Assembly: GCF_000213255.1 (NCBI RefSeq)
Contig: NC_015520.1
Coordinates: 764,001 to 828,000, forward strand
Reading direction: 5' to 3'
Source of the DNA: Mahella australiensis 50-1 BON
Lineage (GTDB): Bacteria > Bacillota > Clostridia > Mahellales > Mahellaceae
DNA: 64,000 nucleotides
Shown here: piece by piece, positions 8,615 to 17,522 of the stretch
Position numbering within the stretch: the stretch's first letter is position 1
How the letters are laid out: the number at the start of each line of letters is the position of its first letter
The notes under the pieces: model-generated
What the model was told of the DNA's origin: nothing
The model's input: only the letters and a program-made list of their open reading frames with translations
Database searches by the model: none
Translations under genes and position numbers: made by a program

Positions 8615-10827
8615 ATGGAGTTTGAAAGGTACGATGTTACGAAGGACCTCGTGATAATAGGCGCCGGTATGCCCGGCATATGCGCCGCTATACAGGCTGC
8701 TCGATTAGGTCTTACGGTAGCGCTGATCAACAACAGAGGCTATGTCGGAGGGAATGCCAGCGCAGAGATAGACGTAAGCGTGGATGGGGCCGATGGAGCG
8801 CAGGAATTCAACCTTTATGCCAGAGAGGGCGGTATATTGGAAGAAATTCGACTGGAGAATCTGCATCGTAACCCGCAACGCAATCGCTATATATGGGATG
8901 CTGTTCTTATGGATTTTTTGCTTAAAGAAAAAACATAGAGCTATTTCTGAATACCAATATAGATTCGGTTGTGATGAAGGATAAAAACACTATAGAATAT
9001 GTTTCGGGTTCACAGCAGGGCAGCGAGAAACGCTTTGACTTTTACGGAACGTATTTTCTCGACGATACAGGCGACGCTACCGTCGGTTACCTCGCAGGCG
9101 CTGACTATAGGATGGGCAGAGAGAGTAAGGACGAATTCGGTGAGAGAATAGCTCCGGATGTGGCCGATCCATATGTTATACCTAGTACACTGACTTTCTA
9201 TGCAAAAGATGTCGGTAAACCGGTTAAATATATACGCCCGGACTTTGCCATCGATCTTTTTAAAACCGATGTCCTGAATTATAGGACCATCCCTAAGGAT
9301 AAATTCTGGCGGTTTCAGTGGTATTATGAGGTCGGTGTAGGAGCAGATCCTATCGGAGATAGCGAAACCATTACACAAAAGCACAGGGCGCTGGTTTACG
9401 GTATATGGGATTATATAAAGAACAGCGGCGAATATGACGCTGAGAACTACGATCTCGAGTATGTGGCTTGCATTCCCGGTAAGAGGGAGTCCAGAAGGTT
9501 GATGGGCGATTATATATTGAAGGAACGGGATATAGTGGCCCAGACCGATTTCGATGATACGGTGGGCCATGGCGGTTGGTCTATAGATCTGCATGCTATC
9601 GAAGGGTTCTTCTCCAAAGAGTTGGTCAACAAACATTTTTATTTGAAAGGAATCTATCAGATACCATATAGGACAGGGTATTCGAGAAACGTAGATAATC
9701 TGTTCATGGCGGGGCGATGCATGTCGGCCACACATGTGGCTTTCGGCAGTACCAGGGTTATGGCTACGCTGAGTACACTGGGTCAGGCCTTAGGAGCAGC
9801 AGCTTATCTATGCAAAAAATACGATGTGATGCCCAGAGATGTCTCTCAGCATCATGTCAAAGAGCTTCAGCAGTTGCTGCTAAAACATGATCAATATATA
9901 GTCGGATGCAAGAATGAGGATGAGGACGATAAAGCCCGAAATGCCAAGATAAAAACATCATCCATAAAACAATGCCGATTACTAGAAATAGCTGACGGAA
10001 TGATACCGGAAGATAACATAGCCATGCTTATTCCCGTAAAAGCGCGCGTTGAAGACGTGTCATTGTCGGTTAAGGCTTTTAAGGATACATGCCTGCGTTA
10101 TACTGTTTATGTGCCGAGCAAAAAAGAGAACTATTATCCGGAAACGAAGATAACCGAAGGGCAGATAGACATAAGCGCTTCGGACGACTACCGGTGGATA
10201 AAGCTGCCCGTAAATCAAGATGTGGGCGGCAAGATTATATTTTTGGAGATAGAGGCTAATCGGGACATAGAATTGGGAATATCCGATGAGAAGCTTCCCG
10301 GTGTGGTCTGCATGCGAAAGAATGAAAATAGAGCGCAGACTTTATGCGATATAGAAACGTTGGAGAAAAAAGACTTCATGTGGCACAATCTCAACGCTCA
10401 GCTATGCTTTGACATATTCCCTACACAGGGTGTTTATGAGCCTGAAAACATAAACAACGGTTATGCCAGGCCTTACGGTTTGCCTAATCTATGGCTTTCC
10501 GACGGCAAAGTCGACGGCGAATACGTGTCGATTAACTTTGATAATGTAAAGAATATTCATGAAATAGTTTTATATTTTGATTCGGATTTTAACCAGAGAT
10601 TAGGATATGAGCCGAAAGATTTTGATGTCATGCCTACGGTTATCAAAGACTATGATGTATACTATAAAGAGGGTGAGGCTTACAATAAACTGGTGGAAGT
10701 AAGGAACAATTACCAGAGGGTAAACCGGATAGAATTTGATCCTATTGAAACCGATGAGGTAAAAATCGTTTTCAGGGCAACAAACGGCAGCCTTAACGCA
10801 GGTTTATTTGAGGCAAGGGTATATTGA
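8615..10827 (+). pseudogene. FAD-dependent oxidoreductase, frameshifted at an A6 run
   Basis: Two frames together encode one protein. 8615-8938 gives the FAD-binding N-terminus (DLVIIGAGMPGICAA) and ends at a TAG just after the run of six A at 8928-8933. From 8932 on, the next frame continues without a gap (NIELFLNTNIDSVV, then FLDDTGDATVGYLAGADY) to 10827. The neighbouring homologue at 10992 reads through the same region, confirming the join. A seventh A would restore one protein of about 737 residues: FAD_oxidored domain, an extra beta-rich region, and a C-terminal galactose-binding-like module. It may be a real mutation, a sequencing error in the homopolymer, or recoding by slippage. The C-terminal ORF could start at GTG 8971 or ATG 8974 but has no SD. 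Its substrate is unknown. Confidence 0.85.
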
Positions 10828-10991
10828 TGATTTTTGTATTTCAGCAATACTCTCATTTGAGTACAGTAGACAAAATTTAGCTTGTTCAACCCTAAAGTAT
10901 GCGGTTAAATTAAGGTACGGGCTAAAAGGTGTGATATAATGATAAAGGATTTATTATGATGTTGATCGATAATTTGAAGGGAATGAGTTAA

Positions 10992-12764
10992 GTGAGGGCC
11001 AAAACAACAATAGAGAGGCAGTATGATATTGTAATCGTAGGCGGTGGAATGTCAGGCATTTGCGCGGCAATTGCCGCAGCTCGGCATGGGAGCAAGACAG
11101 CGATCATTCAAAATCGCCCTGTTTTCGGCGGAAATGCCAGCTCGGAAATCCGCATGCATATTTGCGGGGCTGATGTCCATGGTAGCCGGTCGGATGCGCG
11201 GGAAACCGGTATTTTGGAGGAAATCCTGCTGGAAAACCGGCGAGTTAATCCGCAGATGTCATTTTCGGTATTTGATACGGTTATGTGGGAAAAAGTAAAG
11301 TTCCAAGATAATCTGGATATGTATCTGAATACCCATATGACGCAGGTTGAAACAACGGACAATAAAATCGTTAAGATAATAGCGGAACAGATCACCACTG
11401 AGAAAATATTTGAATTTAAGGCGAAGATATTCGTCGATGCCACAGGCGACGCGACGCTTGCCTATCTGGCCGGCGCGGAGTATATGTTCGGTCGGGAAGG
11501 CAAAGCCGTGTTCGGTGAAAAAGATGCACCCGATGAGAGCGATGATGTTACCATGGGAAGTTCTTTGCTTTTCAAGGCAGTGGATGCCGGCCATCCAGTA
11601 CCGTTTATAAAGCCATCGTGGGCGAATTCATACACCGATGATGATTTGGCCTACCGTGGACATAATGAAATCACATCGGGTTATTGGTGGATCGAATTGG
11701 GCGGTGATGATACTGATGTTATAGCTGACGGCGAAGTGATCCGCGATGAGTTGCTCAAAGCGGTATACGGGATATGGGATCATATTAAAAACAGCGGCCA
11801 TCACAATGCGGACAATTTTGTTCTGGATTGGGTGGGTTTCCTGCCTGGCAAACGGGAGAGCCGCAGAGTCGTCGGAGATTATGTGCTAAAGGAGCAGGAC
11901 TGTTTGGCTGGCAAGATATTCGATGATGCTGTGGCTTACGGCGGTTGGCCTATGGATATGCATGTATCCGGAGGTATTCGCACGAGGCTGGAACCTAACC
12001 TGAACATTCAATGCGATGAGATGTATACCATCCCATATCGCTGCCTTTATTCAAAGAATATCAGCAACCTGATAGTGGGAGGAAGAGCTATAAGCGCCTC
12101 GCATATGGCTTTCGGCTCAACACGTGTAATGGCTACGTGCGCCGTAGTGGGTCAGGCGATCGGGACTGCCGGGGCCATGGCTGTGGAAAAGGGAGTTATG
12201 CCGAGGGATGTAAACGAATATATAAAGGAGCTTCAGCAGGAACTTTTGAAAGACGACTGCTACATTCCCGGCTTCAAAAATGAAGATGCCGCTGATTTGG
12301 CTAAAAAAGCAAAGGTAACGTGCTCATCCTTTGTGGAAGGAAGCGATGGACAAAACGTTATTAGCGGCGTTACAAGAAGGGTGAAAGAAAATACAAACTG
12401 CTGGATCTCGAGCGAAATGGGCGATACTCCGGAATGGATCGATCTTGCTTTCGACTGTAAAGTCAAAGTGAAAGAAATTCATTTTAAGTTTGATTCCAAC
12501 CTTTCCAAGGAGTTAATGCCATCCCTTTCACATTCGGTACTGTCGAGACAGATACCCGGCATTCCTGCGGAACTAGTGAAAGATTACACCATTGAATTTT
12601 ACAGTGATGGCAAGCTGGTCCAGTCGCTTGCTGAAAAAGAAAATTACTTGCGGCTCAGGGTTTATAAATTGCCTGCGCCGGTAGAATGTGATGACATTAA
12701 AGTCGTCATAAATGCTACCAATGGTGATAAGCATGCAAGGATATTTGAGGTTAGGGTATATTGA
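10992..12764 (+). CDS. FAD-dependent oxidoreductase (FAD_oxidored family) with C-terminal galactose-binding-like domain
   Basis: 590 residues starting at GTG behind GAAGG. The Rossmann motif DIVIVGGGMSGICAA is at residues 12-26, and the second FAD-contact motif VDATGDATLAYLAGA follows at about 145. The last 150 residues are beta-rich with a pattern like discoidin/F5-8C modules (WIDLAFDCKVKVKEIHFKFD, ending in ARIFEVRVY). It is a full-length paralogue of the frameshifted gene upstream. No signal peptide, so it acts in the cytoplasm. In this context it plausibly oxidises an imported sugar or glycoside, but the family has varied substrates and the call on substrate is inference. Confidence 0.85.
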   Translation: MRAKTTIERQYDIVIVGGGMSGICAAIAAARHGSKTAIIQNRPVFGGNASSEIRMHICGADVHGSRSDARETGILEEILLENRRVNPQMSFSVFDTVMWEKVKFQDNLDMYLNTHMTQVETTDNKIVKIIAEQITTEKIFEFKAKIFVDATGDATLAYLAGAEYMFGREGKAVFGEKDAPDESDDVTMGSSLLFKAVDAGHPVPFIKPSWANSYTDDDLAYRGHNEITSGYWWIELGGDDTDVIADGEVIRDELLKAVYGIWDHIKNSGHHNADNFVLDWVGFLPGKRESRRVVGDYVLKEQDCLAGKIFDDAVAYGGWPMDMHVSGGIRTRLEPNLNIQCDEMYTIPYRCLYSKNISNLIVGGRAISASHMAFGSTRVMATCAVVGQAIGTAGAMAVEKGVMPRDVNEYIKELQQELLKDDCYIPGFKNEDAADLAKKAKVTCSSFVEGSDGQNVISGVTRRVKENTNCWISSEMGDTPEWIDLAFDCKVKVKEIHFKFDSNLSKELMPSLSHSVLSRQIPGIPAELVKDYTIEFYSDGKLVQSLAEKENYLRLRVYKLPAPVECDDIKVVINATNGDKHARIFEVRVY

Positions 12765-12814
12765 ACGAGGGGCCGCCAGGTCCCTCAAACATGGTGAGAG
12801 TAGGAGATAAGAGA

Positions 12815-13936
12815 ATGATACAAACCGTTCTTAGCAGCCGCGAAAGGCTGACTCGCTTATTCAATGGACAGGATATAGACCGCATTCCCATATGGCTGCT
12901 GGCGCCATATCATCGTCTGGGTTGTTATGCGGATATCTATGACCTGGAATGCTATAAACCCATCGTCGATGCCATAGACAAATACTGCGATACATTTGAT
13001 CGGCGTGGCTTTAACATGGGATTTTGCTACAACGGAAATCCGGAAATCAAGTGGGAACATTCGGAGGAAGATAATGCGGGCAATCATATAATAAAAGATA
13101 TACTGCGGTATAAAGATATGTCTCTTATGAAATACGTTTCTACAGGCAAGGATGGGACTAAAGTAAAACCGCTTATAGAAGACGTCGACGAGCTGAAGAA
13201 AATTGTGGATATTCCTTATGTTCCACCAAGCCCTGATGTTTCAAAATTTTTTAGAGAGCAAGAAGAATTGGGAGACAAAGGTTTAATGATGGTGGATATA
13301 GGGGATCCGTTGATGCCGTTATATAATTTGACCAGTGCGGAGAATTTCTCACTCTGGACGGCCACCGATTACGATAAGATACTTTCCTTTCTCGACGCAA
13401 TATATGACAGGGTGCTGTATGCGTATAAATATTTGCTGGATAGGAATGTAGGCGATGTATTCTTTATCGTAGGCGCGGAATTCGCAGGTCCGCCGCTGGT
13501 GTCGCCGACTAAATTCCGGGATCTATCGGTGCGCTATGTCAAAGGCATAGTGGATCTGATCCGCGGATACGGCAAAAAATCCATTGTTCATTATCACGGC
13601 AATCTTTATAAAGTATTAGCCGGTATGAAAGAAATAAATCCCGACGGCCTGCATACCATAGAAGCTCCGCCTATCGGCGACTGTACCATAACGCAGGCGC
13701 GTGAGGCGCTGGGCAAGGACATGGTGCTTATAGGCAACATACAATATGATGATCTGGTCCGCAAGGATAAGGATGAGATAGAGCAAATGATAAAGGATGC
13801 AATCGGAGAGGGCAAAAGCGGGCGCTTTATTCTTTCGCCTACGGCGGGGCCATATGAAACGTTCATTAATGAAAAAACGGTGGAAAACTACCTTGCGTTC
13901 ATAAATGCGGGGATTAGATATGGAAGGGTGGAATAG
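12815..13936 (+). CDS. Uroporphyrinogen-decarboxylase-like (URO-D/MtaA superfamily) protein
   Basis: About 373 residues with the superfamily opening SSRERLTRLFNGQDIDRIPI and a TIM-barrel pattern. ATG 12815 follows TAGGAGA; longer in-frame starts (12761, 12791) lack a suitable SD. The position where MtaA-type methyltransferases carry a zinc-binding HxC has HYHG here, so a thiol ligand is missing. There is no haem pathway gene nearby, so true haem biosynthesis is unlikely. It lies between an FAD oxidoreductase and a GNAT protein in a carbohydrate locus. The reaction (decarboxylation, methyl transfer or other) is unknown. Confidence 0.8.
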   Translation: MIQTVLSSRERLTRLFNGQDIDRIPIWLLAPYHRLGCYADIYDLECYKPIVDAIDKYCDTFDRRGFNMGFCYNGNPEIKWEHSEEDNAGNHIIKDILRYKDMSLMKYVSTGKDGTKVKPLIEDVDELKKIVDIPYVPPSPDVSKFFREQEELGDKGLMMVDIGDPLMPLYNLTSAENFSLWTATDYDKILSFLDAIYDRVLYAYKYLLDRNVGDVFFIVGAEFAGPPLVSPTKFRDLSVRYVKGIVDLIRGYGKKSIVHYHGNLYKVLAGMKEINPDGLHTIEAPPIGDCTITQAREALGKDMVLIGNIQYDDLVRKDKDEIEQMIKDAIGEGKSGRFILSPTAGPYETFINEKTVENYLAFINAGIRYGRVE

Positions 13937-13989
13937 ATGCTCTTTAAATAAAAATTTGTAATAGAATATGGAAAGGAGGAAACGTTATA

Positions 13990-14733
13990 TTGGACTATAC
14001 CGTTATCACCGCTATGGAAAATCCAGAGCAGAAAAGAATGCATGATGAAATTACGCATCAAATATGGCCCGAATTTATCTTGCATGATCCGATTTCGAAT
14101 CAAAATTGGAGGAACTTATATACAACATTTGCCGAATACCAGATATCTATATTAATAGATGGTGAGGTTGCCGGATTCGCAAACAGTATTCCTTTTTGTT
14201 GGTGTGAATCTCTGGAAAACTTGCCGGAAGAAGGATGGGATTGGGCATTACTTAAAGGATTTGAAGATAAGTCAAACAATAAGAAACCTAATATTTTATG
14301 TGGCCTTCAAATAGCTATAAATAGGAATTATCAGGAACATAGATTGAGTTATTCGATAGTAGCGGAAATGAAATCAATTGCTTATAACAATGGATTTAAA
14401 TATTTTGTGGTTCCGGTGAGGCCGAACTTAAAAAGTAAGTATCCATTAATTCCTATTGAAGATTATATCAAATGGGAAAATAGCGATGGGTATCCTTTTG
14501 ATCCTTGGCTGAGAGTACATGTTAAACTTGGTGCAAGAGTAACTAAAATATGTCATGAGGCAATGTATATTCCTGGGAAGATAGGAGACTGGGAGAAGTG
14601 GACAGGCATGAAAATGCCAGGCAGTGGGAATTATGTGGTTGACGGAGCGTTAGTTCCCGTTAGGGTTGATATTATAAAGGACATAGCCGAATATTCGGAA
14701 CCTAATATATGGGTGTCCTATTATTTAAGATAG
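13990..14733 (+). CDS. GNAT-like acetyltransferase family protein
   Basis: 247 residues, starting at TTG with AAGGAGG (13973-13979) 10 nt upstream. The middle shows a GNAT-like pattern: a strand with GEVAGFANSIPF, then a helix LSYSIVAEMKSIAYNNGFK and strand YFVVPVRP. The long C-terminal extension (PFDPWLRVHVKLGARV ... PGSGNYVVDGALVPV) resembles proteins annotated as GNAT N-acetyltransferases, but the acetyl-CoA loop is weakly conserved. Codon use is slightly more AT-rich than the neighbours. Its tail overlaps the Fic remnant on the other strand. The role in this locus is unknown. Confidence 0.6.
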   Translation: MDYTVITAMENPEQKRMHDEITHQIWPEFILHDPISNQNWRNLYTTFAEYQISILIDGEVAGFANSIPFCWCESLENLPEEGWDWALLKGFEDKSNNKKPNILCGLQIAINRNYQEHRLSYSIVAEMKSIAYNNGFKYFVVPVRPNLKSKYPLIPIEDYIKWENSDGYPFDPWLRVHVKLGARVTKICHEAMYIPGKIGDWEKWTGMKMPGSGNYVVDGALVPVRVDIIKDIAEYSEPNIWVSYYLR

Positions 14734-15002
14734 AATAAATAGGTGTTATAGTATCCTCTTCGATTCCGCTCGATGTAGCTGGAAAACGGTATGAACAGCG
14801 CAGAGGAATAGCCCTGCCGCCGCAGGTACCACAGATGCATGAGGCGAGCCATACGTCCGTTGCCATCAAAACACGGGTGCAGATAGGCAATGTAAAAGTG
14901 AATGGCTGCGGCCTTAAGCAGGTCATTCGTCGGACTGTCCGCATTAATGAGGAAACAAACTTGCCCATAAGAAATAAAAAAAGTTCTGCGGGCTATTTGT
15001 TG
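14721..15002 (-). pseudogene. Fic-family gene remnant
   Basis: Read on the minus strand, an open stretch without a start codon encodes AAAIHFYIAYLHPCFDGNGR followed by MARLMHLWYLRRQGYSS and a stop at 14721. HPCFDGNGR matches the Fic AMPylation/phosphocholination core HPFx[D/E]GNGR. Upstream of 15002 the frame is closed by a stop, and other frames hold short broken pieces up to about 15190, so this is the decayed C-terminal part of a Fic protein. The rest of 14734-15271 holds no intact gene; only the start region of the isomerase gene is recognisable near its end. Confidence 0.75.
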
Positions 15003-15271
15003 TTATCTGTTTGGCACAATGATCGTTGTCAATGATTTTTTCTGTTCCGTTGTCGGCGACTTCAGTTTTCCATTTCCAGCAAGTTATTTCAGGCAATGCA
15101 GCACGAACCAATCGTCAGAAAAGAAGATATACTGCAAGCCATATTTTTGCATATTTTGTAGCTGTTTCGGCGTATCGGCAAGCACATACTTGCTTTATCG
15201 AACGATGCGGTATATAATATCACTTGGGATATGTTCCCTAGATTATATAACGCGCGAGGAGGTATTTTTCT

Positions 15272-16237
15272 ATGAAGTTAGGCGTATTTGAAGTGCTATT
15301 TGCCGGCATGAAGTTCGAAGATGCATTGGATTACATAGTCAAATCGGGTGTGCAAGCAGTGGAGCTTGGCACTGGGGGCTTCCCAGGCAATGCTCATTGC
15401 AATCCCGATGTATTGTTGAATGATGAAGGGGCATTCAAAAAATTTAAGGATGCCATAGACTCCAGAGGGTTGGAGATAAGCGCGTTGAGCTGTCACGGCA
15501 ACGCTGTTCATCCGCAGAAGGAAATAGCCCAGAAGTTCCATGAGGACTTTGAAAAAACCGTATTATTGGCCGAAAAGCTGGGCTTGAACCGTATAATAAC
15601 ATTCTCCGGGTGTCCGGGCGATTCGGAAGGCTCTATGTATCCCAATTGGGTTACATGTCCGTGGCCTGAAGACTTCCTGAAAATACTGGATTATCAATGG
15701 AATGAAAAACTTATACCCTATTGGGAAAAGGCCGTTAAGTTCGCCAATGACCATGGCGTAACCAAGATAGCGCTGGAAATGCATCCGGGTTTTTGCGTAT
15801 ATAACCCTGAAACATTATTGAAGTTAAGAAATGCTGTAGGCGATACAATAGGTGCGAATTTCGATCCCAGTCACCTTTTCTGGCAGGGCGTTGATCCGGT
15901 ATATGCCATAAGACAGCTAGGCGATGCGATATACTTCTTCCATGCTAAGGATACCAGAATAGATGAGATAAATACAAAGACTTACGGTGTACTGGATACC
16001 AAGCATTACAGCGATGAGATTCATCGTTCATGGATATTCCGCTCGGTCGGCTATGGCCATGACTACCAGGTTTGGAAGGATATAGTCAGCAACTTGCGCA
16101 TGGTAGGTTACGATGACGTATTGAGCATAGAGCATGAGGATAGTTTATTGTCCGGAAACGAGGGTTTCCAGAAGGCTGTTGCTTTCTTAAAGGATGTATT
16201 GGCTACAGAACCGGTCAGCGGTATGTGGTGGGCATAA
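15272..16237 (+). CDS. Sugar phosphate isomerase/epimerase (xylose-isomerase-like TIM barrel)
   Basis: 321 residues of the AP-endonuclease-2/xylose-isomerase-like fold. Likely metal ligands are seen in ALEMHPG, NFDPSHLFWQG, FHAKDT and SIEHED. SD GAGGAGG precedes ATG 15272. Family members act as epimerases or isomerases, and related proteins act with Gfo/Idh/MocA oxidoreductases in inositol, 3-keto-sugar and glycoside degradation. The next gene is such an oxidoreductase, so a common pathway is likely; the substrate is unknown. Confidence 0.85.
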   Translation: MKLGVFEVLFAGMKFEDALDYIVKSGVQAVELGTGGFPGNAHCNPDVLLNDEGAFKKFKDAIDSRGLEISALSCHGNAVHPQKEIAQKFHEDFEKTVLLAEKLGLNRIITFSGCPGDSEGSMYPNWVTCPWPEDFLKILDYQWNEKLIPYWEKAVKFANDHGVTKIALEMHPGFCVYNPETLLKLRNAVGDTIGANFDPSHLFWQGVDPVYAIRQLGDAIYFFHAKDTRIDEINTKTYGVLDTKHYSDEIHRSWIFRSVGYGHDYQVWKDIVSNLRMVGYDDVLSIEHEDSLLSGNEGFQKAVAFLKDVLATEPVSGMWWA

Positions 16238-16247
16238 GCATGATTTA

Positions 16248-16289
16248 AAACGGCAAGGGCGTGAATGTTGCGTCATGTTCTTGCCGTTT
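16248..16289 (+). terminator. Intercistronic hairpin between isomerase and dehydrogenase genes
   Basis: Ten-base arms (16248-16257 and 16280-16289) with a 22-nt loop lie between the two genes and end just before the SD of the next. The T-run is short, so partial termination or mRNA protection is likely. Confidence 0.5.
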
Positions 16290-16314
16290 ATTCAATAAAG
16301 GGGGAAGTTAAGTT

Positions 16315-17475
16315 ATGAAAGAACTCAATGTAGGCATGGTGGGATATAAGTTTATGGGCAAGGCGCACAGCCATGCATACAAGGACGTCAGCATGTTCTT
16401 CGATGTGCCCATGCAGCCGATTATGAAAGCCATATGCGGTCGCGATGAGGCAGGCGTAAAAGAGGCCGCGCATAAATTTGGATGGGAAAGCTATGAGACT
16501 TCATGGCGAAATCTGGTAAACAGAAGCGATATAGACCTTATAGATATAACCGCGCCGAGCAATGCACATAAAGATATTGCTATAGCTGCTGCTCAGGCAG
16601 GTAAGCATGTCTTCTGTGAGAAACCGTTGGCGTTAACATTGGCTGATGCCCGTGAGATATTGGCCGCAGTGGAAAAAAGCGGCGTCAAACATATGATAGG
16701 ATTCAATTACCGAAGAGCACCTGCTATACAACTGATAAAAAAGCTTATCGATGAAGGGAAATTAGGCAAGATATATCATTTTAGAGGATTTTATTTGCAG
16801 GATTGGATCATAGATCCGGATTTCCCGTTGGTATGGCGACTTCAAAAGGAGGTGGCCGGTTCCGGTTCATTAGGTGATTTGGGAGCGCATCTCATCGATA
16901 TGGCGCGCTATCTCGTCGGTGAATTTGACGAGGTGATGGGTATGAACGAAACATTTGTAAAAGAACGCCCCATGGTCAGCGAAATGACTGGCTTGAGCGG
17001 TAAAGCAGCGGATAATAGTCCTAAAGTATCGGTTAATGTCGATGATGCCACCGTATTTATAGGGCGTTTTAAGAATGGAGCGCTGAGCGTGATAGAGGCT
17101 ACGCGCTTTGCCGCAGGTCATAGAAATGGCATGTGGTTTGAAATAAACGGCAGCAAAGGTAGCGTCAGGTTCGAGTTCGAGCGTATGAACGAGCTGCAGT
17201 ATTATTCTACTGAGGATGAAGAAGGCGTTCAAGGTTTCAGGACCATACAAGTGACAGAACCGGTGCACGCATATATGCAGGCGTGGTGGCCGGCCGGGCA
17301 TGTTATAGGATATGAGCATACCTTTATACATGAGGTGTATGACCTGATAAATGCTATAGCCTCCGATAAGATGCCGGAACCGAATTTCTATGACGGAGTG
17401 AAATGCCAGCAGGTACTGGAGGCGGTTGATGCATCTGTGGCGGAGAGACGATGGATCAAAGTAGATGATATATAA
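16315..17475 (+). CDS. Gfo/Idh/MocA family NAD(P)-dependent oxidoreductase
   Basis: 386 residues. The N-terminal Rossmann fold begins MVGYKFMGKAHSHAY. The catalytic-region motif EKPLA (within HVFCEKPLALTLADAREIL) carries the conserved Lys, and the C-terminal alpha/beta domain supplies the substrate pocket. These cytoplasmic enzymes oxidise or reduce sugar hydroxyls and carbonyls with NAD(P). SD AAAGGGGGAAG precedes ATG 16315. It closes the carbohydrate locus and is followed by a bidirectional terminator. Confidence 0.88.
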   Translation: MKELNVGMVGYKFMGKAHSHAYKDVSMFFDVPMQPIMKAICGRDEAGVKEAAHKFGWESYETSWRNLVNRSDIDLIDITAPSNAHKDIAIAAAQAGKHVFCEKPLALTLADAREILAAVEKSGVKHMIGFNYRRAPAIQLIKKLIDEGKLGKIYHFRGFYLQDWIIDPDFPLVWRLQKEVAGSGSLGDLGAHLIDMARYLVGEFDEVMGMNETFVKERPMVSEMTGLSGKAADNSPKVSVNVDDATVFIGRFKNGALSVIEATRFAAGHRNGMWFEINGSKGSVRFEFERMNELQYYSTEDEEGVQGFRTIQVTEPVHAYMQAWWPAGHVIGYEHTFIHEVYDLINAIASDKMPEPNFYDGVKCQQVLEAVDASVAERRWIKVDDI

Positions 17476-17476
17476 T

Positions 17477-17522
17477 TATAGCATAAAGAGGCTGCGCATA
17501 TGCGCAGCCTCTTTATGCTATA
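17477..17522. terminator. Bidirectional palindromic terminator
   Basis: A perfect 46-base palindrome centred on CATATG lies between two convergent genes; the stop codon of the minus-strand dapB-ACT gene (17518-17520) is inside it. AT-rich outer arms serve as A/T tracts for both strands. Confidence 0.85.

Noticed and set aside
8928-8934. Canonical A-AAA-AAC slippery heptamer
   Set aside because: The seven bases are present, but the upstream frame is out of phase with the canonical arrangement, so only simpler single-tRNA or transcriptional slippage is possible.
12815-13936. True haem biosynthesis HemE
   Set aside because: No haem genes nearby, an altered metal-site motif and a sugar-locus context.
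15019-15291. Plus-strand frames of 63-90 codons upstream of the isomerase gene
   Set aside because: They cross the decayed Fic region and the isomerase start, with low-complexity composition and no SD.
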